Shown here: positions 1-9,659 of the stretch, piece after piece | How the letters are laid out: every line of letters begins with the position of its first letter | How positions within the stretch are numbered: the stretch's first letter is position 1 | Assembly (NCBI RefSeq): GCF_019802285.1 | Contig: NZ_JAIEUJ010000001.1 | Coordinates: 806,001-870,000, forward strand | Length of the DNA: 64,000 nt | Reading direction: 5' to 3' | From: Novilysobacter antarcticus | GTDB taxonomy: Bacteria; Pseudomonadota; Gammaproteobacteria; Xanthomonadales; Xanthomonadaceae | Notes under the pieces: generated by a model | The model's input: the letters and a program-made list of their open reading frames with translations, nothing else | Told to the model about the DNA's origin: nothing | Databases searched by the model: none | Position numbers and translations under genes: made by a program

Positions 1-483
1 CCAGCGCCAGTTTCGGTGCGGGAAGGGGTTGAACAGCCGCACCTCGATCAGAGGATGGGTATCCAGCGTCGCCAGCAGCGGATCGAGCCCGGCGGTATTG
101 TTGTCGTCCAGCAGCAACCGCACCCGAACGCCGCGATCCGCCGCGCGGTGCAACGCCTCGAACAGCAGCGTCCCGGACATGTCGCCACGCCAGATGTAGT
201 ACTGAACGTCCAGGGTCCGCTGCGCGCTTTCCGCCAGGGCGACCCGCGCGGCGAACGCATCGTCCCCTCTCGCCAGTGGCAATACGCCTGACAGCCCGGG
301 GTGGGCCCGGGCAAACGGCTGGACGGCCCGAGCCAGGAGCGTGTCGGCGGTATGTGTCAGCCGGGTGGATTCGGATCGGCCCTCCTGCGACGGGAGGCGC
401 GAGCTAATCGCCAGGGCCACGGCGAGCAGCACCAGGATGGCCAAGATCGTCGGCCACCTGAGGACGTGTTTTTTTGCGGTCAT
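1..483 (-). CDS. Phospholipase D-family protein, N-terminal part (cut by window edge)
   Basis: The frame is open to the left edge and starts at the ATG whose first base is 483, giving 161 visible codons. Residues about 11-25 form one hydrophobic segment (signal anchor). The visible part then contains V-Q-Y-Y-I-W followed by R-V-R-L-L-L-D-D-N, a pattern typical of the first half of cardiolipin synthase/phospholipase D-like proteins. The catalytic HxKxxxxD motifs would lie beyond the edge, so activity cannot be judged. Enzymes of this family cleave or transfer phosphodiester bonds of membrane lipids. It lies 48 bases downstream of the DUF885 gene on the same strand and may share its transcript. 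Family call is good; the specific reaction is unknown. Confidence 0.75.
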   Translation of the reverse strand, partial: MTAKKHVLRWPTILAILVLLAVALAISSRLPSQEGRSESTRLTHTADTLLARAVQPFARAHPGLSGVLPLARGDDAFAARVALAESAQRTLDVQYYIWRGDMSGTLLFEALHRAADRGVRVRLLLDDNNTAGLDPLLATLDTHPLIEVRLFNPFPHRNWRW

Positions 484-531
484 GACCTCGTATTCTAGAA
501 CGTCCTGTGCGCTGCCAAGGACCCTTCCGGC

Positions 532-2316
532 TCACTCCGCCATCAATTGCATGATGGCCGGAACCGGCGCGTTGCCATAGCTCAGGAAGCGGTTGTGGAA
601 CGTATTCAGATCGAAGTCGGCACCCAGCCGTTGCTTCTGCTGCTCCCGGAAGTCGTAGATCTCCGCGTAGCCGGTGAAATACGAGGTCAGCTGCACCTGT
701 GACAGGCGCACCCGACGCCACTTGTTGACCGCCTCGGTCTCCTCCTGGAAGGCCTCGCGGCGCAACAGGTCCAGCGCCTTCTCCTCGGACAGTCCCTGCA
801 CATGCACCTCGTAGTCCAGGATCGCGTTGGTGACCACGCGCAGGTTCCACTTGCCGTACATCAGCCACATCTCCGGCGCCTGCTCGCCCCACCCGGCCTC
901 CAGCATCATCCGCTCGGCGTAGACCGCCCAACCCTCAATCATCGCGCCGTTGCCGACCAGGCTTTTGACCAGGCTCGGGCTCTTGTTGGCGTGCAACAGC
1001 TGGGTGTAATGCCCCGGGATCGCCTCATGGATATTGAGTATCTGCAACACCCAATGGTTGTACTCGCGCAGGAAGCTCTCGGCCTGCTCGGCGCTGTAGT
1101 CATCCAGCGGGCTGACGTTGTAATAGGTGTTGGCGGTCGGGTTGAACGGACCCGGCGCGCTGACCGAGGCACCTGCGCCACCGCCGCGCATGTATTCGGG
1201 CGTCTCGCGGACCACCAGCGGCCGGCTGGCGTCCTGGTCGAGCAGGTCGTGCTCGCGGACGAAGTCCGCCAGCAGCGGAATCTGCCGCTTGATCTCGTCG
1301 AAAAACTGGTCGCGCGCGACGTGCTGGGTGGAAAGTTTGTCGATCATCATGCCGATCCGCTCCAGCCGGTCGTCGGGCATCGCGGTACCGGCGAAATACT
1401 TCGGCCAGAGCTCCACGGTGATCTTGTCCATCTGCTCGTGCAGGCGGTTTTTCTCGTCCACCGCACGCTGATGCAGCTGGGATGCGGTGAAGTGCGACTG
1501 GATGTCGTAGGCGAACTTCGCCTCATATTGCTCGGCGCCGATGCGGAAGCTGCGGGCGTTGCCGGAGGCGACCTGCTCGGCCTGCACCCCTTCCAGCCAG
1601 CTCGTCCACTCGCCTATGGCAGCGCGGGCGGCATCGATGCGCGCGTTGAAAGTCGCCTTGTCCGCGGAGTCCAGGCCGGACTCGGCGATCTGCTTGCGTA
1701 GCGCGTCACCGAGCACGCTGAGCGAGCCGCGGCCCTGAACGATCGCGAGCTCGACGTGCTCCGCGGTCGGGTCGACGATATTGGCCCGCGCGGCGGCGTA
1801 GTACTCCGGCACGTGCTCCAGCCGCGCCATCACAGTACGCAGGCGCTCGTCCTCCTCCGCGTAAGGGGTATTGAGGAGCAGGCCGATGGGACCGGCGATG
1901 TTGTAGCGCGAGGGATTCCACTCCCAGTCGCGGAACGTTTCCTGATACCAGATGCTGGCCTCGTAACGGTTCTTCAGCAGCATGTGGTCGATGCTCTCGG
2001 CGGGCGACAGTTGCGCCGGATCGAAGGCGGCCAGCTCCTGCAGCCCTGCCTTGGCGAATGCCAGGTCGGCGGCGCGCCGCTCCGCGTCGGGAATCGTGAG
2101 CGTCGACGCGTTGTCGTAGCGACCGGCATAGATGGAGGATTCGGGGCTGCGCTCCAGACCGCGCATCAGCAGCGATTCGGCAACCTTCGCAAATTCCGCG
2201 TCCGCCACGCCTGCAGGGCGTTCTGTACTTGCCGGCGCGCTTTGGCACCCCGTCAGGGCGCCCGCGCCCAGCGCCAGGCTGGCAGCGATGAAGAGGGAAA
2301 GGCTGGTCTTGCGCAT
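532..2316 (-). CDS. DUF885-family putative metallopeptidase, lipoprotein
   Basis: The protein has 594 residues from the chosen ATG at 2316, which has a GGAG ribosome site about 9 bases upstream. A longer in-frame reading to 2433 adds non-signal-like sequence and was not used. Residues 1-24 are a lipoprotein signal ending L-T-G-C, so the protein is probably membrane-anchored and periplasmic. The rest is a full-length DUF885 domain with the HExxxGH-like motif H-E-A-I-P-G-H (H430, E431, H436), expected to bind zinc. DUF885 proteins are thought to be metallopeptidases, but substrates are generally not known. It follows the nirK terminator on the same strand, so it probably has its own promoter in 2317-2431. 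Confidence 0.85.
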   Translation of the reverse strand: MRKTSLSLFIAASLALGAGALTGCQSAPASTERPAGVADAEFAKVAESLLMRGLERSPESSIYAGRYDNASTLTIPDAERRAADLAFAKAGLQELAAFDPAQLSPAESIDHMLLKNRYEASIWYQETFRDWEWNPSRYNIAGPIGLLLNTPYAEEDERLRTVMARLEHVPEYYAAARANIVDPTAEHVELAIVQGRGSLSVLGDALRKQIAESGLDSADKATFNARIDAARAAIGEWTSWLEGVQAEQVASGNARSFRIGAEQYEAKFAYDIQSHFTASQLHQRAVDEKNRLHEQMDKITVELWPKYFAGTAMPDDRLERIGMMIDKLSTQHVARDQFFDEIKRQIPLLADFVREHDLLDQDASRPLVVRETPEYMRGGGAGASVSAPGPFNPTANTYYNVSPLDDYSAEQAESFLREYNHWVLQILNIHEAIPGHYTQLLHANKSPSLVKSLVGNGAMIEGWAVYAERMMLEAGWGEQAPEMWLMYGKWNLRVVTNAILDYEVHVQGLSEEKALDLLRREAFQEETEAVNKWRRVRLSQVQLTSYFTGYAEIYDFREQQKQRLGADFDLNTFHNRFLSYGNAPVPAIMQLMAE

Positions 2317-2431
2317 ACAGGTGCTCCGCATCGATTTGCCGTTACCGGATGGGCGACGGCCGGTCCAACATCGTAGCGGGCACAGCACGCAGGGAACGTG
2401 CCGTTGGTCAGGCGCGCCCGAAAAGTAGCGC

Positions 2432-2461
2432 AAAAAAAAGGCGGGCCGTGATGGCCCGCCT
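2432..2461 (-). terminator. Rho-independent terminator after nirK
   Basis: A perfect 9-bp stem (AGGCGGGCC / GGCCCGCCT) with a 5-base loop is followed, on the minus strand, by a run of eight T residues. It lies 17 bases past the nirK stop codon and separates nirK from the DUF885 gene. Confidence 0.92.
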
Positions 2462-2477
2462 CAGCTCCTTGCTTGCC

Positions 2478-3851
2478 TCAGTGACCCGACGCGGGGTCGC
2501 TCTTCTCGCTACTGTCAAAGATCGAGCTGTCCGCCTCGCCCTTTACATTCAAGAAGCCGATCAGTCCCTTCTCGGCCCGCGACAGGGCGTGGTCGACGAG
2601 GATGTAACGGCCCGGATAGTCGACCTGGAACTCGACCATCGTCGCCCCGCCCGGCGGCACGATCGTGGTCTGGACATCGGTCAACGGCGGGCTGGTGAAC
2701 GACGCCAGGTCGTAGACGCGGTCGAACACTTCGCCGATCAGGTGGAAGCTGGAGGTCAGGTTGGGACCGCCGACGCCGAAGAACATCCGCACCGTCTCGC
2801 CGACATTGGCCTGCATGTCGAAGGTCTTGGTCAACGCGTTCATGCTGCCGTTGAACATCAGGTGCTCCGGACGCTCGTCCAGCAGCTTGTCGACCGAGAA
2901 CTCCTGCAGGCCCTTGGAACCGTGCTTCTGCGCGGTGTAGAGCTCGCCCTGCATCACGTAGAACTCGCGATCAACCTTCGCCAGCCCGCCCTCCGGCTCG
3001 ACCAGGATCATCCCGTACATGCCGTTGGAGATGTGCTGGGCAATCATCGGTGTTGCGCAGTGGTAGACGAACAAGCCCGGATGCAACGCCTTGAAGGTGA
3101 AGCTCTTGGTCTGGCCCGGTGCGACCTGGGTCACCGCCGCGCCGCCGCCCGGCCCGGTGACGGCATGGAAATCGACCGAGTGGATGTTGATGCTGTCCTC
3201 GGCGTTCTTCAGGTTGATGGTGACGGTGTCGTTCTGCCGGATCCGAAGCAACGGACCGGGAACCGTGTTGTCGAAGGTCCAGTAGCGATAGGTGCTGCCA
3301 TCCGACAACTGACCTTCGACCTCGGTGGTGAGCAGGTCATAGGTGATGTGTTTGGCCGCACGGTCGCCCACTGGCTCGCCAACCTGGTACGGGTCCTTGG
3401 CCACGTCCACCGCGGTGCTGACCACATCGGTGACATCGCCGACGATCAGCTTGCCGAACATACCCGCCGCCTTGTGGCCGGGGATCGTGCACACGTATTC
3501 AAAGGTGCCCGCCTTGCCGGCACGGAACACGATGGTTGTCGACGAGCCTTCACCGACCAGCTGGTCGGAGTGGGCATCGAACGCGGGCACGGAAATGTCG
3601 TGCATCGCGCCGTCGCCGTTGACCAGGGTGATCGCAACCACCGCCCCTTCCGGCACTTTCAGTTCCGGATTCACCTGACCCTTGATCGTCCCGGCGTTAC
3701 CGACGAACACCAGCTGCCCATTGTCGATCGCGGTGCGCAGGGTGAAGTTGACATCCGCCACAGGGGCGACGTCCGCCGAACGCGCTGCAATAGCCTGCGG
3801 CACAAAACCGGCAGCTCCGGCGAGGGCGAACAGCAAAACCAACTCTTTCAT
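2478..3851 (-). CDS. nirK: Copper-containing nitrite reductase with extra N-terminal cupredoxin domain
   Basis: This enzyme reduces nitrite to nitric oxide in the periplasm. At 457 residues it is longer than the usual two-domain NirK. Residues 1-23 are a Sec signal. Residues about 45-140 form an additional cupredoxin domain with a complete type 1 copper set (H84, C121, H126, M131). The NirK body follows: type 1 ligands H224, C265, H273, M278; type 2 ligands H229, H264, H370; and the catalytic Asp D227 in H-S-V-D-F-H. All three copper sites per subunit therefore look intact. Three-domain NirK with an N-terminal blue-copper domain is known, for example in Hyphomicrobium. The start has an AAGGA ribosome site. 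A FNR/DNR-type site and -10 element precede it and a strong terminator follows, so it is a single-gene unit. No nor, nos or nitrite-reductase maturation genes are present here. Confidence 0.93.
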   Translation of the reverse strand: MKELVLLFALAGAAGFVPQAIAARSADVAPVADVNFTLRTAIDNGQLVFVGNAGTIKGQVNPELKVPEGAVVAITLVNGDGAMHDISVPAFDAHSDQLVGEGSSTTIVFRAGKAGTFEYVCTIPGHKAAGMFGKLIVGDVTDVVSTAVDVAKDPYQVGEPVGDRAAKHITYDLLTTEVEGQLSDGSTYRYWTFDNTVPGPLLRIRQNDTVTINLKNAEDSINIHSVDFHAVTGPGGGAAVTQVAPGQTKSFTFKALHPGLFVYHCATPMIAQHISNGMYGMILVEPEGGLAKVDREFYVMQGELYTAQKHGSKGLQEFSVDKLLDERPEHLMFNGSMNALTKTFDMQANVGETVRMFFGVGGPNLTSSFHLIGEVFDRVYDLASFTSPPLTDVQTTIVPPGGATMVEFQVDYPGRYILVDHALSRAEKGLIGFLNVKGEADSSIFDSSEKSDPASGH

Positions 3852-3889
3852 TCCAGTTTTTCCTTCCAGTTACCAAAAAGTCTTGCGTT

Positions 3890-3938
3890 GGCCGGCAAGA
3901 TAGACAGTGCGGGACACCCCCTCCATGACGTGGGTCAA
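3890..3938 (-). promoter_or_regulatory. Candidate FNR/DNR-activated promoter of nirK
   Basis: The minus strand carries TTGAC-CCAC-GTCAT at 3938-3925, close to the FNR/DNR consensus TTGAT-N4-ATCAA. A -10-like TATCTT lies at 3902-3897. Placing transcription start near 3890 puts the centre of the site at -41.5, the standard position for class II activation. The nirK ATG is about 39 bases further on. The sequence match is direct; regulation is inferred. Confidence 0.65.
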
Positions 3939-4005
3939 GTCAAACCAAACGCACCCGTATGTTGCTGTGGAGGGTTGCAGGGAAATGGATGCACCCAATG
4001 CAAAA

Positions 4006-4025
4006 CCGCCCCGAATCCGGGGCGG
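4006..4025 (-). terminator. Probable terminator after the His-rich lipoprotein gene
   Basis: A perfect 8-bp stem (CCGCCCCG / CGGGGCGG) with a 4-base loop is followed on the minus strand by TTTTG. It lies about 110 bases past the lipoprotein stop codon and upstream of the nirK promoter, so the two genes are probably separate transcripts. The T run is short. Confidence 0.6.
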
Positions 4026-4136
4026 CAGCAAGGCGAAATGCACGTTTTTTCGTGGGCTGAATCAGTAAGCACGCGGGTCTCGGCGCTACCGAATGGGATC
4101 CATCGACCCTGGAAGCACGGGGTGTGTTTTCCGGCC

Positions 4137-4682
4137 TCAGTCGTGCGTCAGCGGCTTCAGGTCTTCGTGGTCAAAGGTGGCCTCGTAATCGTTCACCACC
4201 GATACCAGCCGGGGCACGCCTTCGGCAGATGCGGGATCTTTACGCAGCGCCGTGGCCGCACCCATCATCTGCGCGATCATCGCGTGCAGTACCGCATCGG
4301 GTTCGGGTTCCAGTTGGCAGTTGGCGATCATGTAGTTGACGTTGTCCTCGACGGAGACCGCCAGGGCTTCGGCATCCGCCGCCTGCAGGCGCGAGTCGTG
4401 GTAGGCGGGCAGGTTCTTCGCAACGTCGTCGCGAATGCCGCTCATCGCCTTGCGCAGCGGCTCGTCGGTCGCCCACCGCTGGCCATCGGCAAGCACCGGC
4501 AGTGGGCCGTGGTCATCATGCGCGTCATGGGCATCGTGGGCCTCGGCGGCGACCGGCCCCTGGATCTCGGTTGCCGGGGACTCGGTCTGTTGGCCGGCGG
4601 GAGCTGGATCACTTCCACAGGCTGCAACGCTGATGGCGAGAACGGCTGCGGCGATCCCAATGGAAAGAGAGCGAAGTTTCAT
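4137..4682 (-). CDS. His/Asp-rich periplasmic lipoprotein, co-regulated with nirK
   Basis: The protein has 181 residues. A lipoprotein signal ends at C22 (V-A-A-C). A Pro/Thr-rich linker holds a tandem A-H-D repeat (residues about 48-58: A-H-D-A-H-D-A-H-D-D-H), a plausible divalent-metal-binding stretch. A helical domain follows, with W-A-T-D-x-P-L-R, a single later Cys in N-C-Q-L-E-P and a C-terminal H-D. I recall similar proteins in Xanthomonads being labelled DnrO, but I know of no assigned reaction. The start is clear: GGAGG lies 6 bases before ATG 4682. The gene sits upstream of nirK on the same strand and has its own FNR/DNR-type promoter, which suggests a role during nitrite or NO respiration, perhaps metal handling. 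Function is inference. Confidence 0.8.
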   Translation of the reverse strand: MKLRSLSIGIAAAVLAISVAACGSDPAPAGQQTESPATEIQGPVAAEAHDAHDAHDDHGPLPVLADGQRWATDEPLRKAMSGIRDDVAKNLPAYHDSRLQAADAEALAVSVEDNVNYMIANCQLEPEPDAVLHAMIAQMMGAATALRKDPASAEGVPRLVSVVNDYEATFDHEDLKPLTHD

Positions 4683-4701
4683 TGATGGCCTCCTGTAAAT
4701 G

Positions 4702-6385
<1,684 letters not shown>

Positions 6386-6391
6386 CGAGCG

Positions 6392-7666
6392 TCAGCGGCC
6401 TGCTGCGGACTCCGCCCGCCGGCAGGCCGCTGCGGTGAACAGGACATCGGTGGAGGAATTCAACGCGGTCTCGGCCGAGTCCTGCACCACGCCGACGATG
6501 AAGCCAATCGCAACCACGCGCATGGCAAGGTCGTCGGATATGCCAAACAATCCGGCCGCGAGCGGGATCAGCAGCAGCGACCCGCCCGGCACACCGGAGG
6601 CTCCGCACGCCGCAACCGCGGCAACCACGCTGAGCAGCAGTGCCGTCGGCAGATCCACCGGAATACCCAGCGTGTGCACCGCCGCAAGCGTCAGCACCGT
6701 GATGGTGATCGCCGCCCCCGCCATGTTGATGGTCGCGCCGATCGGGATCGACACCGCGTAGGTCTCGCGATGCAGCCCCATCTTCCGGCACAGTTCCATG
6801 TTGATCGGAATGTTCGCAGCCGAGCTACGGGTGAAGAACGCGGTGATGCCGCTCTCGCGCAGGCAGCGCAGGACCAGCGGATACGGATTGCCGCGGATGA
6901 CAATTCCCACGATCAGTGGATTGGCCACCAGCGCGACAAACAGCATGCACCCGAGCAGGACGGCCAGCAGCTGCGCATAATCGAGCAAGGTCGAGAGCCC
7001 CGTGGCTGCGATCGTCTCGGCGACCAGTCCGAAGATCCCGATCGGCGCCAGTTGGATAACGGCGCGAACCAGCCAGGTCACGGCGTCGGACAGGTCGGCA
7101 ACCGCCGTGCGGGTGGTGTCGGCTGAGTAGCGCAGGGCTACGCCAAGGCCGACGGCCCAGGCGAGGATGCCGATGTAATTGCCCGCCTGCAACGCGTGGA
7201 TCGGATTGTCCACGACCTGCAGCAGGAGGTTGCGCAGCACCTCGCCGATCCCGCCCGGCGGGCTCAGCTCGGCCGCACTGGCGAGGCCCAGATGCAGCGT
7301 CACGGGAAACATGAAGCTGGCGGCCACCGCAACCATCGCCGCAGCGAGCGTGCCGATGAGGTACAGCACCAGAATGGGGCGAATATGGGTCTTCTGCCCC
7401 TGCCGGTGGTTGGCAATGGACGCGGCCACAAGCACCAATACCAGGACAGGCGCGACTGCTTTAAGTGCCGAGACGAACACCGTGCCCAGCAGTCCGACCG
7501 CCAACGCCGCGGAGGGCGCGACAAGTGCCAGCAGCGTCCCGGCGATCAGTCCGATCACGATCCGCAGCACCAAGCTGGTTCCCGTCCAGCGGGCCAGGAG
7601 GCCTTGCGATGACTTGCCGGGCAGCGACGGCGTCGGGTGGTTGTCGGAAGGGCTGGGTTCGGTCAT
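6392..7666 (-). CDS. sstT: Serine/threonine:sodium symporter SstT
   Basis: This is a dicarboxylate/amino acid:cation symporter of the inner membrane. The ATG at 7666 gives 424 residues, close to the usual SstT length; a 47-residue upstream extension lacks membrane character and was omitted. About eight hydrophobic helices plus re-entrant loops are visible. Signature stretches include a Ser-rich F-F-T-R-S-S-A-A-N loop and [10 protein letters not shown], the N-M-x-G type cation-binding motif. It converges on the CoA transferase with only 6 bases between the stop codons, so transcription of the two probably interferes or shares a terminator. No ribosome site stands out. Confidence 0.87.
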   Translation of the reverse strand: MTEPSPSDNHPTPSLPGKSSQGLLARWTGTSLVLRIVIGLIAGTLLALVAPSAALAVGLLGTVFVSALKAVAPVLVLVLVAASIANHRQGQKTHIRPILVLYLIGTLAAAMVAVAASFMFPVTLHLGLASAAELSPPGGIGEVLRNLLLQVVDNPIHALQAGNYIGILAWAVGLGVALRYSADTTRTAVADLSDAVTWLVRAVIQLAPIGIFGLVAETIAATGLSTLLDYAQLLAVLLGCMLFVALVANPLIVGIVIRGNPYPLVLRCLRESGITAFFTRSSAANIPINMELCRKMGLHRETYAVSIPIGATINMAGAAITITVLTLAAVHTLGIPVDLPTALLLSVVAAVAACGASGVPGGSLLLIPLAAGLFGISDDLAMRVVAIGFIVGVVQDSAETALNSSTDVLFTAAACRRAESAAGR

Positions 7667-7914
7667 GGCGGCAGGTCCGGGGCGGAAGTCGTTCGTGCCG
7701 GCAGTCGTCCACACCGCGCACGAAGCGTCGATTGTCGCCGACCGGGCCGATGATTTGTCCGCCCGCGGGAAAATGGCGATCACGGATACGCACAGGCGCA
7801 TCTGCATCGCCGGTCGTCGATCGAGTGACCCATGTCATTGATGCGGACGCCCTCACAGACGAGGATGGCTGCCTCAGCCGCGCTTGCGGCGGCTACAGCG
7901 AGGAGTCCATGCCC

Positions 7915-8205
7915 ATGCACGGCGAGTACAAAGAGCCCGGCGGAAAGCTGGTGGTGGTCGATCTGGCGGTGTCCGAGGGACTGCTGAGGGAGGTTCGCGT
8001 GAGCGGTGACTTCTTCCTGGAACCCGATACCGCACTGGATGTGATCAACAACGCCCTGCGTGGCACCCGTGCCGACGCCGGCGTGGAGGCTTGGGAGACG
8101 ACGGTCCGCACCGCGTTGGGCGATAGCGCGTCGCTGTACGGCATCAGCGCACGGGGCGTCGCGATCGCAGTGGACCGTGCGCTCCACAACGAGGGCACCC
8201 CATGA
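7915..8205 (+). CDS. Lipoate-protein ligase accessory (C-terminal domain) subunit
   Basis: This small protein (96 residues) matches the stand-alone accessory domain of lipoate-protein ligase, known as LplB in Thermoplasma, which the catalytic subunit needs to adenylate lipoate. The G-E-Y-K-x-P-G-G-K-L-V segment near the N-terminus is the characteristic motif. AGGAG at 7901-7905 is 9 bases from the ATG at 7915 and only 3 from the ATG at 7909, so 7915 is preferred. The stop codon overlaps the start of the ligase gene (ATGA at 8202-8205), indicating translational coupling. Confidence 0.8.
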   Translation: MHGEYKEPGGKLVVVDLAVSEGLLREVRVSGDFFLEPDTALDVINNALRGTRADAGVEAWETTVRTALGDSASLYGISARGVAIAVDRALHNEGTP

Positions 8206-8978
8206 GCCGCAGCCACTGGCACGAGCACGACTGGCAACTGATCCACACGGAAGCGCAATCGCCGGCGATGCACATGGCGCTGGACGAAGTGCTGACCAAT
8301 GAGGTCTCCGCCGGCCGGCGACGGCCCACCTTGCGGGTGTGGGAGTGGGCCGATCCGGCAGTCGTCATCGGCCGATTCCAGTCCCTGCGCAACGAAGTTG
8401 ACAGCCAGGCGGCAGCGGGACACGGCATCCAGGTGGTGCGGCGTATCAGCGGCGGCGGCGCGATGTTCATCGAGCCAGGCAACACGATCACCTACTCGAT
8501 CTGCGGACCGCTGTCACTGGTGGAGGGGCTGTCGTTCCAGCAGTCGTACGAACTGATGGACCGCTGGGTGATCGAGGCGCTCGCCGAACTGGGCGTAGCG
8601 GCGAGCTACCAGCCGCTCAACGACATCACCTCCCCAGCCGGCAAGATCGCCGGCGCAGCGCAGGCACGCAAGGGCAACGCGGTACTGCACCACGTGACCA
8701 TGGCCTACGACATCGACACCAGCAAAATGCTCGACGTATTGCGGATTGGGCGAGAGAAACTTTCCGACAAGGGCACCACCAGCGCAGCCAAACGGGTCGA
8801 TCCCTTGCGCAGCCAGACCGGTCTGCCGCGCGCGGCTGTCATCGAGCGCATGATCGCCACCTTCCGGCGCAACCACGGCCTGCGTGACGACCATCTCACC
8901 GCTGACGAGCTGGGTCAGGCGATGCAGCTGGCAGTCGACAAATTCGAGACGTCCGAGTGGACCGCCGTGGTGCCCTGA
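8202..8978 (+). CDS. lplA: Lipoate-protein ligase A, catalytic subunit
   Basis: The enzyme attaches free lipoate to E2 and H proteins of 2-oxoacid dehydrogenases and glycine cleavage. The 258 residues cover only the catalytic BPL/LplA/LipB-like domain. R-R-I-S-G-G-G-A at residues 80-87 is the lipoyl-AMP binding motif, and G-K-I-A-G holds the conserved Lys (K148). The C-terminal accessory domain of E. coli LplA is missing here because it is encoded by the preceding gene, with which this gene overlaps by 4 bases. This is the bipartite arrangement first seen in archaea. Confidence 0.88.
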   Translation: MSRSHWHEHDWQLIHTEAQSPAMHMALDEVLTNEVSAGRRRPTLRVWEWADPAVVIGRFQSLRNEVDSQAAAGHGIQVVRRISGGGAMFIEPGNTITYSICGPLSLVEGLSFQQSYELMDRWVIEALAELGVAASYQPLNDITSPAGKIAGAAQARKGNAVLHHVTMAYDIDTSKMLDVLRIGREKLSDKGTTSAAKRVDPLRSQTGLPRAAVIERMIATFRRNHGLRDDHLTADELGQAMQLAVDKFETSEWTAVVP

Positions 8979-9050
8979 GGAGCCGAATTTTCACGCGTTG
9001 TATGGATTCCCACTGCTACTTTCGGTACAGGCCAACCGGGTGGGACCGAC

Positions 9051-9638
9051 ATGAAAACCGCATCGTTGTCTTCGTTGTGCTGGCGCGCCCTGGTCGGGCT
9101 GGCGCTGGTATCCATGCTTGCGGCCTGCGCGACGGGACCGCGGATTCGCACCGATGCAGATCCCACTGCGGACTTCTCGCAATACCGCACCTACGGCTTC
9201 TATCAGCCGCTGGCCATGGAGCAATCGGGGTACACGTCCTACCTTTCGGATCACATCAAGAATGCGGTGCGCCGGGAAATGGACGCCCGGGGCTATCGCT
9301 TCAGCCCAGACAAAGCCGATCTGCTGGTCAACTTCCAAGGCGTTATCCGGGAGAAAACGGACGTCTATGACGTGCCGCGCTCGGATATCCAGTACTTCTA
9401 CAGCTACCGCGCACGTGCCTACTATGCCTATCCGGTCTGGTACGACGAGACCAGGGTGAACCAATACACCGAAGGCACGCTGACCGTGGATCTGGTCGAC
9501 GCGGCCCGCAACCGGCTGGTGTGGAGCGGCGACGCGATTGGCCGGGTGACCCAAAAGACGCCTCAGCAGCGCGCGGCCTCTGCCGATCAGGCCATCACCG
9601 CCATCTTCGCCAAGTACCCGTACCGCGGCGCGCCCTGA
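9051..9638 (+). CDS. DUF4136 lipoprotein
   Basis: The protein has 195 residues with a lipoprotein signal ending L-A-A-C (about residues 22-25). The body matches DUF4136: D-F-S-Q-Y-R-T-Y-G-F near the start, a segment resembling I-K-N-A-V-R-R-E-M with A-R-G-Y, and D-L-L-V-N-F. It also holds a Tyr-rich region (Y-F-Y-S-Y-R-A-R-A-Y-Y-A-Y). Such lipoproteins are common in Gammaproteobacteria and have no assigned function. It lies 72 bases after lplA and may have its own promoter. The next gene converges on it. Confidence 0.83.
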   Translation: MKTASLSSLCWRALVGLALVSMLAACATGPRIRTDADPTADFSQYRTYGFYQPLAMEQSGYTSYLSDHIKNAVRREMDARGYRFSPDKADLLVNFQGVIREKTDVYDVPRSDIQYFYSYRARAYYAYPVWYDETRVNQYTEGTLTVDLVDAARNRLVWSGDAIGRVTQKTPQQRAASADQAITAIFAKYPYRGAP

Positions 9639-9659
9639 GGTTCAGGCCGCAACACGCAG

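Noticed and set aside
2349-4685. 778-residue open frame on the plus strand
   Set aside because: It is antisense to nirK and the His-rich lipoprotein, which have signal peptides, copper ligands and ribosome sites.
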